Assembly (NCBI GenBank): GCA_027214255.1
Contig: JAPWHL010000015.1
Span: 1-64,000 of the forward strand
Source: Roseovarius aestuarii
GTDB taxonomy: Bacteria; Pseudomonadota; Alphaproteobacteria; Rhodobacterales; Rhodobacteraceae
DNA: 64,000 nucleotides
Direction of reading: 5' to 3'
The position numbers were made by a program, and so were the translations under genes. Under the pieces are notes generated by a model. It was not told where the DNA came from. It did no database searches and saw only the letters and a program-made list of their open reading frames with translations. Shown here in pieces: positions 8,348 through 17,792 of this stretch; position 1 is the stretch's first letter, and each line of letters starts with the position of its first letter.

Positions 8348-8533
8348 CTACGGTTTAAAGCCGCGATGTACATCGCGATTGGGGGTCAGTGCTTCGGGCC
8401 AACCCCAGATGCGCTCGACCGCGAATAGCGCCAGACAAAATAATACGATCGCCAAGACAAATTTCACCCGTGCCGGGCTGGGCGGGTTTTGCGCCCAGCG
8501 GGTCATGCGCAACAACCAACGTGTGCTTAGCAT
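8348..8533 (-). CDS. Conserved small membrane protein of unknown function downstream of hpt
   Basis: The 61-residue protein begins [15 protein letters not shown] and has one strong hydrophobic segment ([20 protein letters not shown]), so it is probably a single-pass inner-membrane protein with a basic N-terminus inside. Its start overlaps the end of hpt by 7 bp, which suggests translational coupling. I recall similar short proteins next to hpt in other roseobacters, but no function. It ends 11 bp from the tRNA-Asp gene on the other strand. Confidence 0.6.
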   Translation of the reverse strand: MLSTRWLLRMTRWAQNPPSPARVKFVLAIVLFCLALFAVERIWGWPEALTPNRDVHRGFKP

Positions 8534-9102
8534 TTTTTCACCTCGGGCGCATCGTCAGGGGCGTCCACATCCATGCGCACACGTCCGATATAAGGCAGAT
8601 TGCGATTGTGCTGGGCATAATCAATGCCATAGCCGACGACGAACTCATCAGGGATTTCAAACCCGATCCAATCTGCCTTTACGTTGGTTTCGCGGCGCGC
8701 GGGTTTGTCCAGCAGGGCAATGGTGCGCAGGCGGGCAGGGCGACGCCCCTTAAGAAGCGTCAGCACATGGGCCAATGTGTGTCCGGTGTCGACGATATCT
8801 TCGACCACCAAAACGTCGCGCCCTTCGGCTTTGCCGCGCAAGTCTTTGAGAATGCGCACTTCCCGGCTGCTTTGCATGGCATTTCCGTAGGACGAAGTCT
8901 CGATGAAATCCACCTCGACAGGCAGGGACAATTCACGCACCAAATCGGCAATGAACACGAACGAGCCGCGCAGTAATCCGACAACCAAAAGCTGCTTGGT
9001 GCCTGCAAACTCGGTTTCAATTTCACCGGCAAGTGTTTCGATGCGTGCGGCTATGGATTTGGCCGAGATCATCTGTTCGATATGATAGGGGCGTTCACTC
9101 AT
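8527..9102 (-). CDS. hpt: Hypoxanthine phosphoribosyltransferase
   Basis: The 191-residue cytoplasmic enzyme joins hypoxanthine or guanine to PRPP in purine salvage. The PRPP-binding motif [14 protein letters not shown] lies near the middle, preceded by [14 protein letters not shown] and [10 protein letters not shown], and followed by [14 protein letters not shown] near the C-terminus, all typical of HPRT. The length is normal for the family. It is read away from the coq10-like gene and overlaps the small membrane protein gene at its 3' end. Confidence 0.93.
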   Translation of the reverse strand: MSERPYHIEQMISAKSIAARIETLAGEIETEFAGTKQLLVVGLLRGSFVFIADLVRELSLPVEVDFIETSSYGNAMQSSREVRILKDLRGKAEGRDVLVVEDIVDTGHTLAHVLTLLKGRRPARLRTIALLDKPARRETNVKADWIGFEIPDEFVVGYGIDYAQHNRNLPYIGRVRMDVDAPDDAPEVKKC

Positions 9103-9201
9103 TGATTACTGCGCTTCCTCTTGTGTTTTGCGCCGCAGTCTAAGACACAGGGGCGGCCTGTCACGCGAAATCCACGCCGCGAACACCCGGAGCCGTCCGT
9201 T

Positions 9202-9654
9202 TTGCCTACCCATTCTGAGACCCGTCAACTGCCTTATACCGCCCAACAGATGTATGATCTGGTTGCCGATGTCGGTGCATATCCCAAATTCCTGCCATGG
9301 ACCGCCGCCGCGCGGGTGCGCAGCGTCACGCCCCAACCTGATGGAAGCGCCGTGATGGAGGCGGATTTGATGATCAAATTCAAGGTCTTCCGCGAGCGCT
9401 TTGTCAGCCGTGTGGTGATGTATCCGGAAAAACACCGCATCGAGACCGAATATCTGGACGGCCCGTTCAAATATATGGTCTCCACCTGGGAATTCACTGA
9501 ATCTGGCGAGAGCGACGGGTGTGACGTGCATTTCTTTGTCGATTTCGAGTTTCGAAACCGCCTGTTGCAAACCGCAGCAGGGCTGTTTTTCTACGAGGCA
9601 ATGCAGCGCATCGTTCAAGCTTTTGAAACCCGCGCCGAGACCCTATACGGTTGA
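9202..9654 (+). CDS. Coq10/RatA-type START-domain protein (ubiquinone-binding family)
   Basis: The 150-residue protein begins MPTHSETRQLPYTAQQMYDL from a TTG at 9202, with a GGAG about 10 bases upstream; the longer in-frame start at 9121 lacks conserved sequence. The family pattern includes LVADVGAYPKFLPW, the FRERFVSRV stretch and a C-terminal amphipathic helix (FFYEAMQRIVQAFETRA). Alphaproteobacterial and mitochondrial members (Coq10) bind ubiquinone and support respiratory electron transfer; gammaproteobacterial RatA was described as a toxin. Coq10-like is the likelier role here. Its 3' end overlaps the convergent cinA gene by 12 bp. Confidence 0.85.
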   Translation: MPTHSETRQLPYTAQQMYDLVADVGAYPKFLPWTAAARVRSVTPQPDGSAVMEADLMIKFKVFRERFVSRVVMYPEKHRIETEYLDGPFKYMVSTWEFTESGESDGCDVHFFVDFEFRNRLLQTAAGLFFYEAMQRIVQAFETRAETLYG

Positions 9655-10119
9655 GTCCGCGAGGGCCTTTTCCAGCAGAGTCAGCGCGTGATCGCGTGCC
9701 AGACGGCGTACTTCACCGCGCCCTTGCGCGCCGAACTCTTGCGTTTCGGAATGCACATGCGAGCCACGGGCCAATCCAAAACACACGCGCCCCTCGGGTT
9801 TGTACTCGGAGCCGCCGGGGCCAGCGATGCCGGTGACGGACACTGCCAGATCGGCGTCGCTGTGGGACAGTGCACCTGTCGCCATTTGCGCTGCCACGTC
9901 TTCGGACACTGCGCCATAGGCGGCCAATGTGTCGGCGCTGACGCCCAGCATCTCAATCTTGGCGGTATTGGAATAGGTGACGAACCCGCGTTCTACTACG
10001 GCAGAGCTGCCGGCAACATCGGTCAGGGCGGCCATAACCATGCCGCCTGTGCAACTTTCCGCGGCCGTGACGCGCAGCCCCTGTGCGCGGGCCAGATCAA
10101 GCAGACGTTCAACACTCAT
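9643..10119 (-). CDS. pncC: CinA C-terminal-domain protein (nicotinamide-mononucleotide amidase, PncC type)
   Basis: The 158-residue stand-alone CinA domain has RVTAAESCTGGMVMAAL near the N-terminus and SVTGIAGPGGSEYKPEGRV in the middle, which are the active-site regions of NMN deamidases. The enzyme converts NMN to nicotinic acid mononucleotide in the pyridine nucleotide salvage cycle. The start MSVERLLDL at 10119 is chosen because its ATG overlaps the pgpA stop by 4 bp; an upstream in-frame start at 10236 lies inside pgpA. Last gene of ispDF-pgpA-pncC. Confidence 0.88.
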   Translation of the reverse strand: MSVERLLDLARAQGLRVTAAESCTGGMVMAALTDVAGSSAVVERGFVTYSNTAKIEMLGVSADTLAAYGAVSEDVAAQMATGALSHSDADLAVSVTGIAGPGGSEYKPEGRVCFGLARGSHVHSETQEFGAQGRGEVRRLARDHALTLLEKALADSTV

Positions 10120-10613
10120 CCCATCATCACCCCGTGGCTGAGGGCGGCCAGCAGGATCACACCGATTGCCGCAAGCGCACCGGCGATCACATCGTCCAAC
10201 ATCACACCCAAAGGCGTGTTCAGCCGGTCCGCCCATCCAACCGGACCGATTTTGACGATGTCAAAAAGGCGAAACAGCACAAAGGCCGCGATCCATCCGG
10301 GCCAGAGCGCGTTAATCGAAATACCTGCATAGGCGGCGCCAAAGGACACCGGCAGCAAGGCAATCCATTGGCCTACCAACTCGTCCACAACGACGAATGA
10401 CGGGTCGTGATCGTCCTGCCATCGCGTGACCTGCGTGGTGGCCCATAGCCCCTCAAAAAAGGCGACGATCAATGCGATCACCAGCAACCAAGGCCCGCCC
10501 AACATGTGCAGCCCCCATGCCAGCGGCAAAGCCACCAGTGATCCCCATGTGCCGGGGGCGGGGCGGATATAGCCGACACCGCAGACGGTTGCGACCAAAT
10601 CAGCGGTTTTCAT
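10116..10613 (-). CDS. pgpA: Phosphatidylglycerophosphatase A
   Basis: The 165-residue inner-membrane enzyme dephosphorylates phosphatidylglycerol phosphate to phosphatidylglycerol. It has the PgpA pattern: [14 protein letters not shown] near the N-terminus, [17 protein letters not shown] in the middle, [16 protein letters not shown] and [10 protein letters not shown] near the C-terminus. Acidic residues in these motifs coordinate Mg. Membrane helices are visible around residues 30-50 and 95-115. It overlaps both neighbours by 4 bp, so the three genes are one transcript. Confidence 0.93.
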   Translation of the reverse strand: MKTADLVATVCGVGYIRPAPGTWGSLVALPLAWGLHMLGGPWLLVIALIVAFFEGLWATTQVTRWQDDHDPSFVVVDELVGQWIALLPVSFGAAYAGISINALWPGWIAAFVLFRLFDIVKIGPVGWADRLNTPLGVMLDDVIAGALAAIGVILLAALSHGVMMG

Positions 10614-11752
10614 GATGCCACCAGTGCGGCAGTTGCAAGGGCGGCAATGCCTTCTTCGCGCCCTGTAAACCCCAGCCGTTCAGAGGTGGTGGCCTTGACA
10701 GAGATCCGTCCGGCTTCCAATCCGGTGATCTGGGCCAAAGCCGCTTGCATTTGCGCGCTGTGGGGGCCGATCTTGGGGTGCTCGCAGACCAGGGTAATGT
10801 CCAGATTGCTGATTTTATACCCTTTTTCGGACGCCAACTGTACCGCATGGCGTAGAAAGACGTGGCTTTCCATCCCCTTCCACTGCGGATCAGACGGCGG
10901 AAAATGGCGGCCAATATCGCCCTCGGCCAATGCGCCATAGATGGCATCGCACAGGGCATGCAGGCCGACGTCGGCATCCGAATGGCCTTGTAGCCCGCGT
11001 TCGTGGGGAATTTTGACGCCACATAGCATTACATGGTCGCCGGGGCCAAAACGGTGTACGTCATAGCCATTGCCGATCCGAATATCCATTGCGCCTCTCA
11101 GCTGGGCCTCTGCCCGTTTAAAATCAGGGGGATGGGTGATTTTCAGGTTCGTTTCATCGCCCGGAAGCACCATAACGTCAAGCCCGGCGGCGCGCGCCAC
11201 AGCGACATCATCGGCCGGGTCTGGCTTGTTCTCGGCAGCGTGCGCGCGATGTGCGGCCAGTATCGTGTCAAAGTGAAACCCTTGCGGCGTTTGGGCACGA
11301 TAGAGCCCCGTGCGGTCACGCGTGCCAGTCACGCGCGCATCTTCGACCGTCCACAAAGCATCGCTGACCGGAACGGCTGGCGCGGCTGCCGGGCCGTGTT
11401 CCAAGGCTGCAATCACGCGCGCAATCAAGGAGGGCGTTACGCAAGGACGCGCAACATCATGGACTAACACACGTGTGATCCCGCGCGCTTCCAACGCTTC
11501 AAGGCCGGCTCGCACGGATGCCGCGCGCGTTGCGCCGCCTGCGGTGACGTCAATGCCGTCAGGTGCGATATAGCTTTTAATATCATCTGGATGCAGGACG
11601 ATTATGATGTGGTCTATTTCGGGAGCTGCGCGAAAGGCCGACAGGGTCCAGTCGATTACGCGTGCGCCCGCCAATGCCTGCCATTGTTTTGGCATATCCC
11701 CGCCAGCGCGGGTGCCGCGTCCGGCGGCGACGATTAGGGCGGCGCATGTCAT
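10610..11752 (-). CDS. ispDF: Bifunctional IspD/IspF isoprenoid enzyme (MEP pathway)
   Basis: This 380-residue fusion carries two steps of the non-mevalonate isoprenoid pathway. Residues 1 to about 220 are 2-C-methyl-D-erythritol 4-phosphate cytidylyltransferase ([31 protein letters not shown]). From about residue 222 follows 2-C-methyl-D-erythritol 2,4-cyclodiphosphate synthase ([52 protein letters not shown]). The fused form is common in alphaproteobacteria. It heads the minus-strand operon with pgpA and pncC and is divergent from dusB. Confidence 0.96.
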   Translation of the reverse strand: MTCAALIVAAGRGTRAGGDMPKQWQALAGARVIDWTLSAFRAAPEIDHIIIVLHPDDIKSYIAPDGIDVTAGGATRAASVRAGLEALEARGITRVLVHDVARPCVTPSLIARVIAALEHGPAAAPAVPVSDALWTVEDARVTGTRDRTGLYRAQTPQGFHFDTILAAHRAHAAENKPDPADDVAVARAAGLDVMVLPGDETNLKITHPPDFKRAEAQLRGAMDIRIGNGYDVHRFGPGDHVMLCGVKIPHERGLQGHSDADVGLHALCDAIYGALAEGDIGRHFPPSDPQWKGMESHVFLRHAVQLASEKGYKISNLDITLVCEHPKIGPHSAQMQAALAQITGLEAGRISVKATTSERLGFTGREEGIAALATAALVAS

Positions 11753-11834
11753 GGCTTAGTGATAGCGTGCCTATGATGTTGCGCGCAATGGCCGTTAGGG
11801 GGTGCTTAATTTTTAGGCAGTTCATCCGGTTACG

Positions 11835-11851
11835 CGACGCAATCTGCGTCG
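11835..11851. repeat. Small inverted repeat in the ispDF/dusB divergent gap
   Basis: CGACGC and GCGTCG face each other across AATCT, about 60 bp upstream of the dusB start and 83 bp upstream of ispDF. The 160-bp gap must hold both divergent promoters. The repeat could be an operator, but it is short and nothing ties it to a known regulator. Confidence 0.25.
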
Positions 11852-11912
11852 TTTCCATTGTTCGCCACGGTTGTGGCGGCTAAATAGCAGGCAGTGCAAA
11901 AGGATCAGGCCT

Positions 11913-12926
11913 ATGCCGCCCACCCAGACCCAAATGCTGACCGACCCTTTGGTTGACCTGTTGGCAGGGCCGCCCGTTTTGCTGGCGCCGCTTGCAGGAA
12001 TTACCGATTTGCCGTTCCGTTCGCTTGTGTCCCGGTTCGGAGCGGGGCTGGTGGTTAGTGAAATGGTCGCCAGTCAGGAGATGGTTCAGGCCAAGCCGGG
12101 CGTCCGCGAACGCGCCGAGCTGGGCTTTGGTCAGGCCGCGACTGCGGTGCAGCTGGCAGGGCGTGAAGCGCATTGGATGGCCGAAGCCGCCCGAATGGTG
12201 GCCGCCAACGGCGCGCGCATCATTGATATCAACATGGGATGCCCGGCCAAACGCGTGACCAGCGCTGGTGGGACAGGGGCTTCGGGATCTGCTTTGCTGA
12301 AGGATTTGGATCACGCCTTGACCCTGATCGAGGCGGTGGTCAATGCCGTTGATATCCCCGTGACCTTGAAAACCCGGTTGGGATGGGATGACGCATTGCT
12401 GAATGCACCCGAACTGGCGCGTCGGGCTGAAAGCGCGGGCGTGCGCATGATCACGATTCACGGGCGCACGCGCTGTCAGTTTTACAAGGGCCATGCCGAT
12501 TGGGCCGCAATTTGCGCGGTCAAACAGGCCGTCACTATTCCAGTCATTGCCAACGGGGATATTGTCGGCAGCACCACCGCGCGGCAGGCATTGGCGGCGT
12601 CGGGCGCGGATGGGGTGATGATTGGCCGCGGGGCACAGGGTAAGCCTTGGATACTGGCGCAGATTGCACATGATCTTTATGGAACTCCGGCGCCGAAGGT
12701 GCCCGAAGGATCCGATCTTTGTGGCATGATTTCAGATCACTACGAGGCAATACTCGGGTTTTACGGCAACGATCTGGGCCTGCGTGTCGCGCGTAAACAT
12801 CTGGGTTGGTATCTGGAAGAGGCCAGTGTTGACATGCGTAAACGCACCCTGACCGCACGCACCCCGAAAGAGGTGCTGAACCTGTTGCCTGATGCATTGG
12901 ACAGTCAAATGGATGTCGCAGCATGA
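11913..12926 (+). CDS. dusB: tRNA-dihydrouridine synthase (DusB/NifR3)
   Basis: The 337-residue FMN-dependent enzyme reduces uridine to dihydrouridine in tRNA D-loops. Visible features are VLLAPLAGITDLPFRSLV at the N-terminus, INMGCPAKRV with the catalytic Cys, KTRLGWDD, and IHGRTRCQFYKGHADW, plus GDIVG and GADGVMIGRGAQG for flavin phosphate binding. ATG at 11913 is preferred over an upstream TTG at 11871 because the domain starts right after it and AGGATCAGG precedes it. In Rhodobacter this gene (nifR3) is the first gene of the ntrBC operon, as here; it overlaps ntrB by 4 bp. Confidence 0.95.
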   Translation: MPPTQTQMLTDPLVDLLAGPPVLLAPLAGITDLPFRSLVSRFGAGLVVSEMVASQEMVQAKPGVRERAELGFGQAATAVQLAGREAHWMAEAARMVAANGARIIDINMGCPAKRVTSAGGTGASGSALLKDLDHALTLIEAVVNAVDIPVTLKTRLGWDDALLNAPELARRAESAGVRMITIHGRTRCQFYKGHADWAAICAVKQAVTIPVIANGDIVGSTTARQALAASGADGVMIGRGAQGKPWILAQIAHDLYGTPAPKVPEGSDLCGMISDHYEAILGFYGNDLGLRVARKHLGWYLEEASVDMRKRTLTARTPKEVLNLLPDALDSQMDVAA

Positions 12927-14035
12927 GCGTTTCGGACAAGCCCCTTTGGGTCTCATTGCCGACACCCGGATTTTTGGTGGATGCCGAGGATCGGATTACG
13001 GCGATTAATCCAGCTGCCGAAGGGTTTCTGAACAGTTCTGACCGGGCAGTATCCGGCATGGCGCTGTGGAAGGTTCTGACCGTTGAAACCACGCTGCAAA
13101 CTGCGTTTGAACGCGCGCGGACGGGCGGAACATCCTTGTTGGTCAATGACGTGGATGTGGGGGTTGCCTTGCGTGCCAAGGCGCCGGGGAACACGCGCGC
13201 GCCCGTGCAATGTAATCTGCAGATTGCACCGATGACGGGACAGGATGGTGTGATGATTATCCTGCTAAGCCCGCGTGACTTGCCGGGGCAAATGGCTCAG
13301 AACCGATCCGTGAAATCGGCCGGGCGTTCGGCCATCGGGATGGCCGAGATGTTGGCCCATGAAATCAAGAACCCGCTGGCAGGTATCACGGGGGCTGCGC
13401 AGCTTCTGGAAATGGGGCTGGACCCGGACCAGCACGAGTTGACGCAGCTGATTGTCAGTGAAAGCCGCCGGATTGTCGCTCTGTTGGATCGGGTCGAGCA
13501 ATTCGGCAATGTTGGTGCGCCAAATTTCCGTCGGATCAATGTTCATGACGTTCTGGCGCGAGCACGTCGCAGTGCGCAACTGGGACTGGCTGCGGATATG
13601 ACGATACTTGAGGATTACGACCCGTCGCTGCCCGAAGCACAGGCCGATCCTGACATGTTGTTGCAGGTGTTTCAAAACCTGATCAAGAACGCCGGTGAGG
13701 CTGCTGGCGCGCCCGGCGGGACAATCCGCCTGCATACGTATTTTGATCCCTCGCTGCGCATTCACGGCGCTGACGGGGCCGAGCACAAGCTGCCCTTGCA
13801 GATCGAGGTGATTGACGATGGTCCGGGCCTGCCCGAGGCGATTGCCGCAGATGTGTTCGATCCATTTGTTTCGGGGCGTGAGAACGGGACCGGGCTGGGT
13901 CTTGCCTTGGCTGCACGCATTATCACGGCACATGAAGGGTGGATATCGGTCAAATCCCACCCCGGTAAGACGGTCTTTCGCATTTCATTGCCGATTGCCC
14001 GTGCTGACAAAGAAACCCCCAGAGAGGTTAATTAA
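12923..14035 (+). CDS. ntrB: Nitrogen regulation sensor histidine kinase NtrB
   Basis: The 370-residue soluble kinase has a PAS-type N-terminal domain ([20 protein letters not shown]) and a transmitter with the phospho-accepting His at about residue 146 ([20 protein letters not shown]). The N box ([13 protein letters not shown]) and G boxes ([22 protein letters not shown]) form the ATP site. It phosphorylates or dephosphorylates NtrC according to PII signalling. There is no membrane segment. ATGA overlap with dusB and TAATG overlap with ntrC show tight coupling. Confidence 0.95.
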   Translation: MSVSDKPLWVSLPTPGFLVDAEDRITAINPAAEGFLNSSDRAVSGMALWKVLTVETTLQTAFERARTGGTSLLVNDVDVGVALRAKAPGNTRAPVQCNLQIAPMTGQDGVMIILLSPRDLPGQMAQNRSVKSAGRSAIGMAEMLAHEIKNPLAGITGAAQLLEMGLDPDQHELTQLIVSESRRIVALLDRVEQFGNVGAPNFRRINVHDVLARARRSAQLGLAADMTILEDYDPSLPEAQADPDMLLQVFQNLIKNAGEAAGAPGGTIRLHTYFDPSLRIHGADGAEHKLPLQIEVIDDGPGLPEAIAADVFDPFVSGRENGTGLGLALAARIITAHEGWISVKSHPGKTVFRISLPIARADKETPREVN

Positions 14036-15423
14036 TGGATGGAACGGTTCTGGTCGCGGATGACGACCGCACGATTCGCACGGTCCTGACGCAGGCGTTG
14101 ACCCGCGCGGGATGCAAGGTGCATGCCACGTCCAGTCTGACAACGTTGATGCGTTGGGTCGATGAAGGGCGCGGCGATGCGGTGATCACGGATGTGATGA
14201 TGCCGGATGGGAACGGTCTGGAAATGCTGCCAAGGATCGGACAGATTCGACCGGGTTTGCCGGTGATCGTGATTTCGGCGCAAAATACGATCATGACCGC
14301 CATTCAGGCGACAGAGGCCCGTGCGTTTGACTATCTGCCCAAACCGTTTGATTTGCCCGACCTGATGAAGCGCACGGCCCGGGCGTTGGACGTCGGACGC
14401 AGGGTGCAACGCACGGTCGATCCGGCTGCTGCGCCTGCGGGCCGGGATGACCGTCCCGAGGAATTGCCGCTGATCGGGCAGGCCCCGTCGATGCAGGCGC
14501 TTTACCGGATTTTGGCGCGGCTGATGAATGCGGACTTGCCGGTGTTGATCACCGGTGAATCCGGAACCGGAAAGTCGCTTGTTGCGCGTACGTTGCATTC
14601 GTTCTCTGACCGGCGCGCGCTGCCTTTGGTCTTTGTGGGGCCGGGGGATCTGGATGATCCGGCTGGACCTGCGCGGATAATGGAACAGGCGGGCGGCGGC
14701 ACAATCGTGTTGGATGAAATCAACGATCTCCCGGCCGAGGCACAGGGGCGGCTGGTGCGGATGATGGACGCAACGACCAAGCCCGCGCCACGGTTTATTG
14801 CGACATCACAATCCCAACAGAATTTACCCGGAACCTTGCGTGATGATCTTTATTATCGGCTGAGCGGCGCAGTGATTGATGTGCCTCCTTTGCGCGCGCG
14901 TGTCGAGGATATCCCGCTGCTGGCGACGCATGTGTTGAACAGTGCCGAACAAGAAGACATGCCCACGCGTCGGATTTTGCCGGATGCGCTGGACCTGTTG
15001 CGCACCCATAGTTGGCCGGGGAATGTGCGCCAGTTGGAAAACACCATTCGCCGGATTGCGCTGACGGCGCGCACAGATGAAATCACGCGGGACGAGGTCG
15101 CGGCGGTGATTGGGGCAACATCCTCTGCAAATGTGGTTCAGGCGATGCCGGGCAAGCCTGAAATCCCTGATGAACGGCTGGCCGATTCGGTCGCACGGCA
15201 TTTGCAGCGATACTTTGATTTGCACGGCGACGCCCTGCCGCCTGCCGGGCTTTATGCGCGAATCCTACGCGAGATAGAGCAGCCCCTGATCCAGATCGCG
15301 CTGGATGCAACTGGGGGAAATCAGGCCAAATGCGCCGACTTGCTGGGGATCAACCGAAATACTTTGCGCAAAAAGATTGGTGATCTGGATATTGAGGTGA
15401 CACGCCGCCGCAAGTTGATGTAA
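14035..15423 (+). CDS. ntrC: Nitrogen regulation response regulator NtrC lacking the sigma-54 GAFTGA loop
   Basis: The 462-residue protein has a receiver domain with phospho-acceptor Asp at about residue 53 ([15 protein letters not shown]), an AAA+ domain and a Fis-type helix-turn-helix ([18 protein letters not shown]). Walker A is GESGTGKS (about 174-181) and Walker [10 protein letters not shown] (about 223-231). Only some 45 residues separate them and no GAFTGA motif is present, so the loop that contacts sigma-54 is missing. This matches Rhodobacter capsulatus NtrC, which is known to activate sigma-70-type polymerase. The deletion is clean, with no frameshift. Confidence 0.95.
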   Translation: MDGTVLVADDDRTIRTVLTQALTRAGCKVHATSSLTTLMRWVDEGRGDAVITDVMMPDGNGLEMLPRIGQIRPGLPVIVISAQNTIMTAIQATEARAFDYLPKPFDLPDLMKRTARALDVGRRVQRTVDPAAAPAGRDDRPEELPLIGQAPSMQALYRILARLMNADLPVLITGESGTGKSLVARTLHSFSDRRALPLVFVGPGDLDDPAGPARIMEQAGGGTIVLDEINDLPAEAQGRLVRMMDATTKPAPRFIATSQSQQNLPGTLRDDLYYRLSGAVIDVPPLRARVEDIPLLATHVLNSAEQEDMPTRRILPDALDLLRTHSWPGNVRQLENTIRRIALTARTDEITRDEVAAVIGATSSANVVQAMPGKPEIPDERLADSVARHLQRYFDLHGDALPPAGLYARILREIEQPLIQIALDATGGNQAKCADLLGINRNTLRKKIGDLDIEVTRRRKLM

Positions 15424-15523
15424 AAGAGCAACAGAACTGTGGCGCATATGGGGCAGTCCCCAGTGCCGCTGCCAGATGTTGCGGGCCGACTGTTTTTGCC
15501 CGGTAGGTGTTGTGGGGGTATCA

Positions 15524-17785
15524 GTGGCCGTAGGGACACGCAAAAACGGATGGGACCGCCTTGCGCGTCTGCGCCGGCTCAAGCGAGTTCAAAATGTCGC
15601 GACCTTGGGCTTGGTGGTGTTAGGGCCTGTTCTGGCGCTGGTGACATTTCTGGCTATGGGGCCTTTGGATCAAGGCGCGCAATCACGGGCGCTGCGGTTG
15701 GTACTGCTGGCAGACCTCGTTTATGTGATCATGGTCGCGACCCTGGTTCTTTACCGGGTGTCTTTGCTGATATCGGCCCGTCGTGTGCAATCGGCAGGAT
15801 CGCGATTGCACCTGCGGCTGACCGGCGTGTTTGCCATCATGGCCTTGGTTCCGACAGTCTCGGTGGCCGTTTTCGCCACATTGTCCATCAATATGGGGTT
15901 GGAGGCATGGTTTTCGGACCGGGTCGGGCGTGTGGTCTCCAGTTCGGTTGCCGCAGCCGAAGCCTATGAAGAAGAGCACCGGCGCGATTTGGTCATAGAC
16001 GCGCGGGCGGTGGCAAGCTTCCTGAACGCGACCAAGGCGGCCAGTGTTTTCATGGATGACGGTGATATCCGCGCCGTTCTGAGCGAAGGACAGCGAGAGA
16101 TCCAGCGCGGCCTGCGCGAGGCGTTTGTGATCGACGGCACGGGCGAAATACGCGCGCGAGGGGAGCGATCCTATCTGTTTGATTACGAGGAACCTACATC
16201 CGCGCAAATCGCCGAGGCGCTGGAGCAGGAATTGCTGATCATTCAGGATTGGGACAACAATGAATTTCGCGCACTGATCCCGCTGCGCGCGTATGCAGAC
16301 CGGTTTTTATATGTCAGCCGCGTGGTGGATGGAGACATCCTGAACCTGCTGGACGAAACCAAGGAAACGGCCGTTTTCTATCAGCAACGTGAAAGCGAAC
16401 GGGGCAGGGTCCTGTTTGAATTTGGTCTGCTGTATCTGGGCTTTGCCGTCATCTTGATCCTTGCAGCGATCTGGCTGGGGCTTTGGTTCGCCGAGCGTCT
16501 GGCGCGCCCTGTCGGACGTCTGGCCAGTGCGGCACAGCGCGTGGGGGCTGGGGATCTGGACGTGCAGGTTCGCGAAGAAGACGGCAATGACGAAATTGCG
16601 CAGCTCAGCACGTTTTTTAACCAGATGACCCGGCGCTTGAAGCAACAGCGTATCGAATTGCTGGCCAATACCGAACAGATTGAGCGCCGCGGGCGTTTGT
16701 TTGATTCCGTTCTGGGAAGTGTCAGTTCCGGTGTTGTCGGACTGGATGTGCGGGGCCGGGTGACATTTGTGAACCGCGCCGCAGAGCGTTTGCTGGATTG
16801 GCACGAAGACCAGCAATCTGTCGATCTGTCCGTTGCCGTGCCCGAATTCGCGGCATTGTTCAAACAGGTGCGCACCCGTGCCGCCGGATTTGCACAGGAC
16901 GAAATCCGCGTGACCCGTTCCGGGTTACAGGAAAGCCTGCTGGTGCGTATCTCGACACGACGCAGTGAGGCGGGCAAGCGCGAGGGATATGTTGTCGCCT
17001 TTGATGACGTGACCGATCTGGTCAGCGCACAGCGTATGGCCGCATGGGGGGATGTGGCGCGTCGTATCGCGCATGAAATCAAGAACCCACTGACACCTAT
17101 CAAATTGTCCGCTGAGCGTACCAAACGTAAGTTCTCCAAGCTGTTGAGCGTCGAAGATGCCGAATCTCTTGGGCAGTTGACCGACGTGATCGTGCGTCAA
17201 ACCGATGACTTGCGCCGCATCGTGGATGAGTTCTCTAAGTTCGCGCGCATGCCAGAGCCCCAGCGTAAGCCTGAAAGCCTGACACAGCTGGTTCGCGAGG
17301 CGGTGTTGCTGCAAGAGGTCGGCCAACCAAATGTGCAGATCACTGCCGATCTGGATGACTCTCCGCTTTTGGCGGACGTGGATGCGACCATGATCAGCCA
17401 AGCGTTGACAAATTTGATCAAGAACGCAGGTGAAGCCACTGAATCATTTATGGAAACGGGAAGCGCACCAGAAGGGTTCCAGCCCAAAATCGAGGTGCGT
17501 AGCCGCATTCTGGACGGGCGTGCCGAAGTGACAATTGCCGACAATGGGATCGGACTTCCTGAAGATCGGACACGCCTGTTCGAACCATATGTCACCACTC
17601 GCGACAAAGGCACCGGGCTGGGCCTGCCTATCGTGAAGAAGATTATCGAAGAGCACGGCGGCAGCCTGAGCCTTGTGGACGCCACCCCGTTTGAAGAGGG
17701 CGCCCGATGTGGCGCAATGGCCGTAATCCGGCTTGATTTGACCCAAGATAGCACCGAGGCATCTGATGCCGAACAGACGAAATGA
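15524..17785 (+). CDS. ntrY: Membrane-bound nitrogen regulation sensor kinase NtrY
   Basis: The large sensor kinase has N-terminal membrane helices (TLGLVVLGPVLALVTFLAMG, LVLLADLVYVIMVATLVLY), a periplasmic loop, another helix near FGLLYLGFAVILILAAIWLG, then HAMP, PAS and transmitter domains. The phospho-His lies in [20 protein letters not shown], and the ATP site in [11 protein letters not shown] and DNGIGLPED. The start is uncertain: GTG at 15524 has GGGGGT about 6 bases upstream, while ATG at 15476 would add 16 Cys-rich residues that do not look conserved. It is the partner of NtrX, 7 bp downstream. Confidence 0.92.
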   Translation: MAVGTRKNGWDRLARLRRLKRVQNVATLGLVVLGPVLALVTFLAMGPLDQGAQSRALRLVLLADLVYVIMVATLVLYRVSLLISARRVQSAGSRLHLRLTGVFAIMALVPTVSVAVFATLSINMGLEAWFSDRVGRVVSSSVAAAEAYEEEHRRDLVIDARAVASFLNATKAASVFMDDGDIRAVLSEGQREIQRGLREAFVIDGTGEIRARGERSYLFDYEEPTSAQIAEALEQELLIIQDWDNNEFRALIPLRAYADRFLYVSRVVDGDILNLLDETKETAVFYQQRESERGRVLFEFGLLYLGFAVILILAAIWLGLWFAERLARPVGRLASAAQRVGAGDLDVQVREEDGNDEIAQLSTFFNQMTRRLKQQRIELLANTEQIERRGRLFDSVLGSVSSGVVGLDVRGRVTFVNRAAERLLDWHEDQQSVDLSVAVPEFAALFKQVRTRAAGFAQDEIRVTRSGLQESLLVRISTRRSEAGKREGYVVAFDDVTDLVSAQRMAAWGDVARRIAHEIKNPLTPIKLSAERTKRKFSKLLSVEDAESLGQLTDVIVRQTDDLRRIVDEFSKFARMPEPQRKPESLTQLVREAVLLQEVGQPNVQITADLDDSPLLADVDATMISQALTNLIKNAGEATESFMETGSAPEGFQPKIEVRSRILDGRAEVTIADNGIGLPEDRTRLFEPYVTTRDKGTGLGLPIVKKIIEEHGGSLSLVDATPFEEGARCGAMAVIRLDLTQDSTEASDAEQTK

Positions 17786-17792
17786 GGATTTT

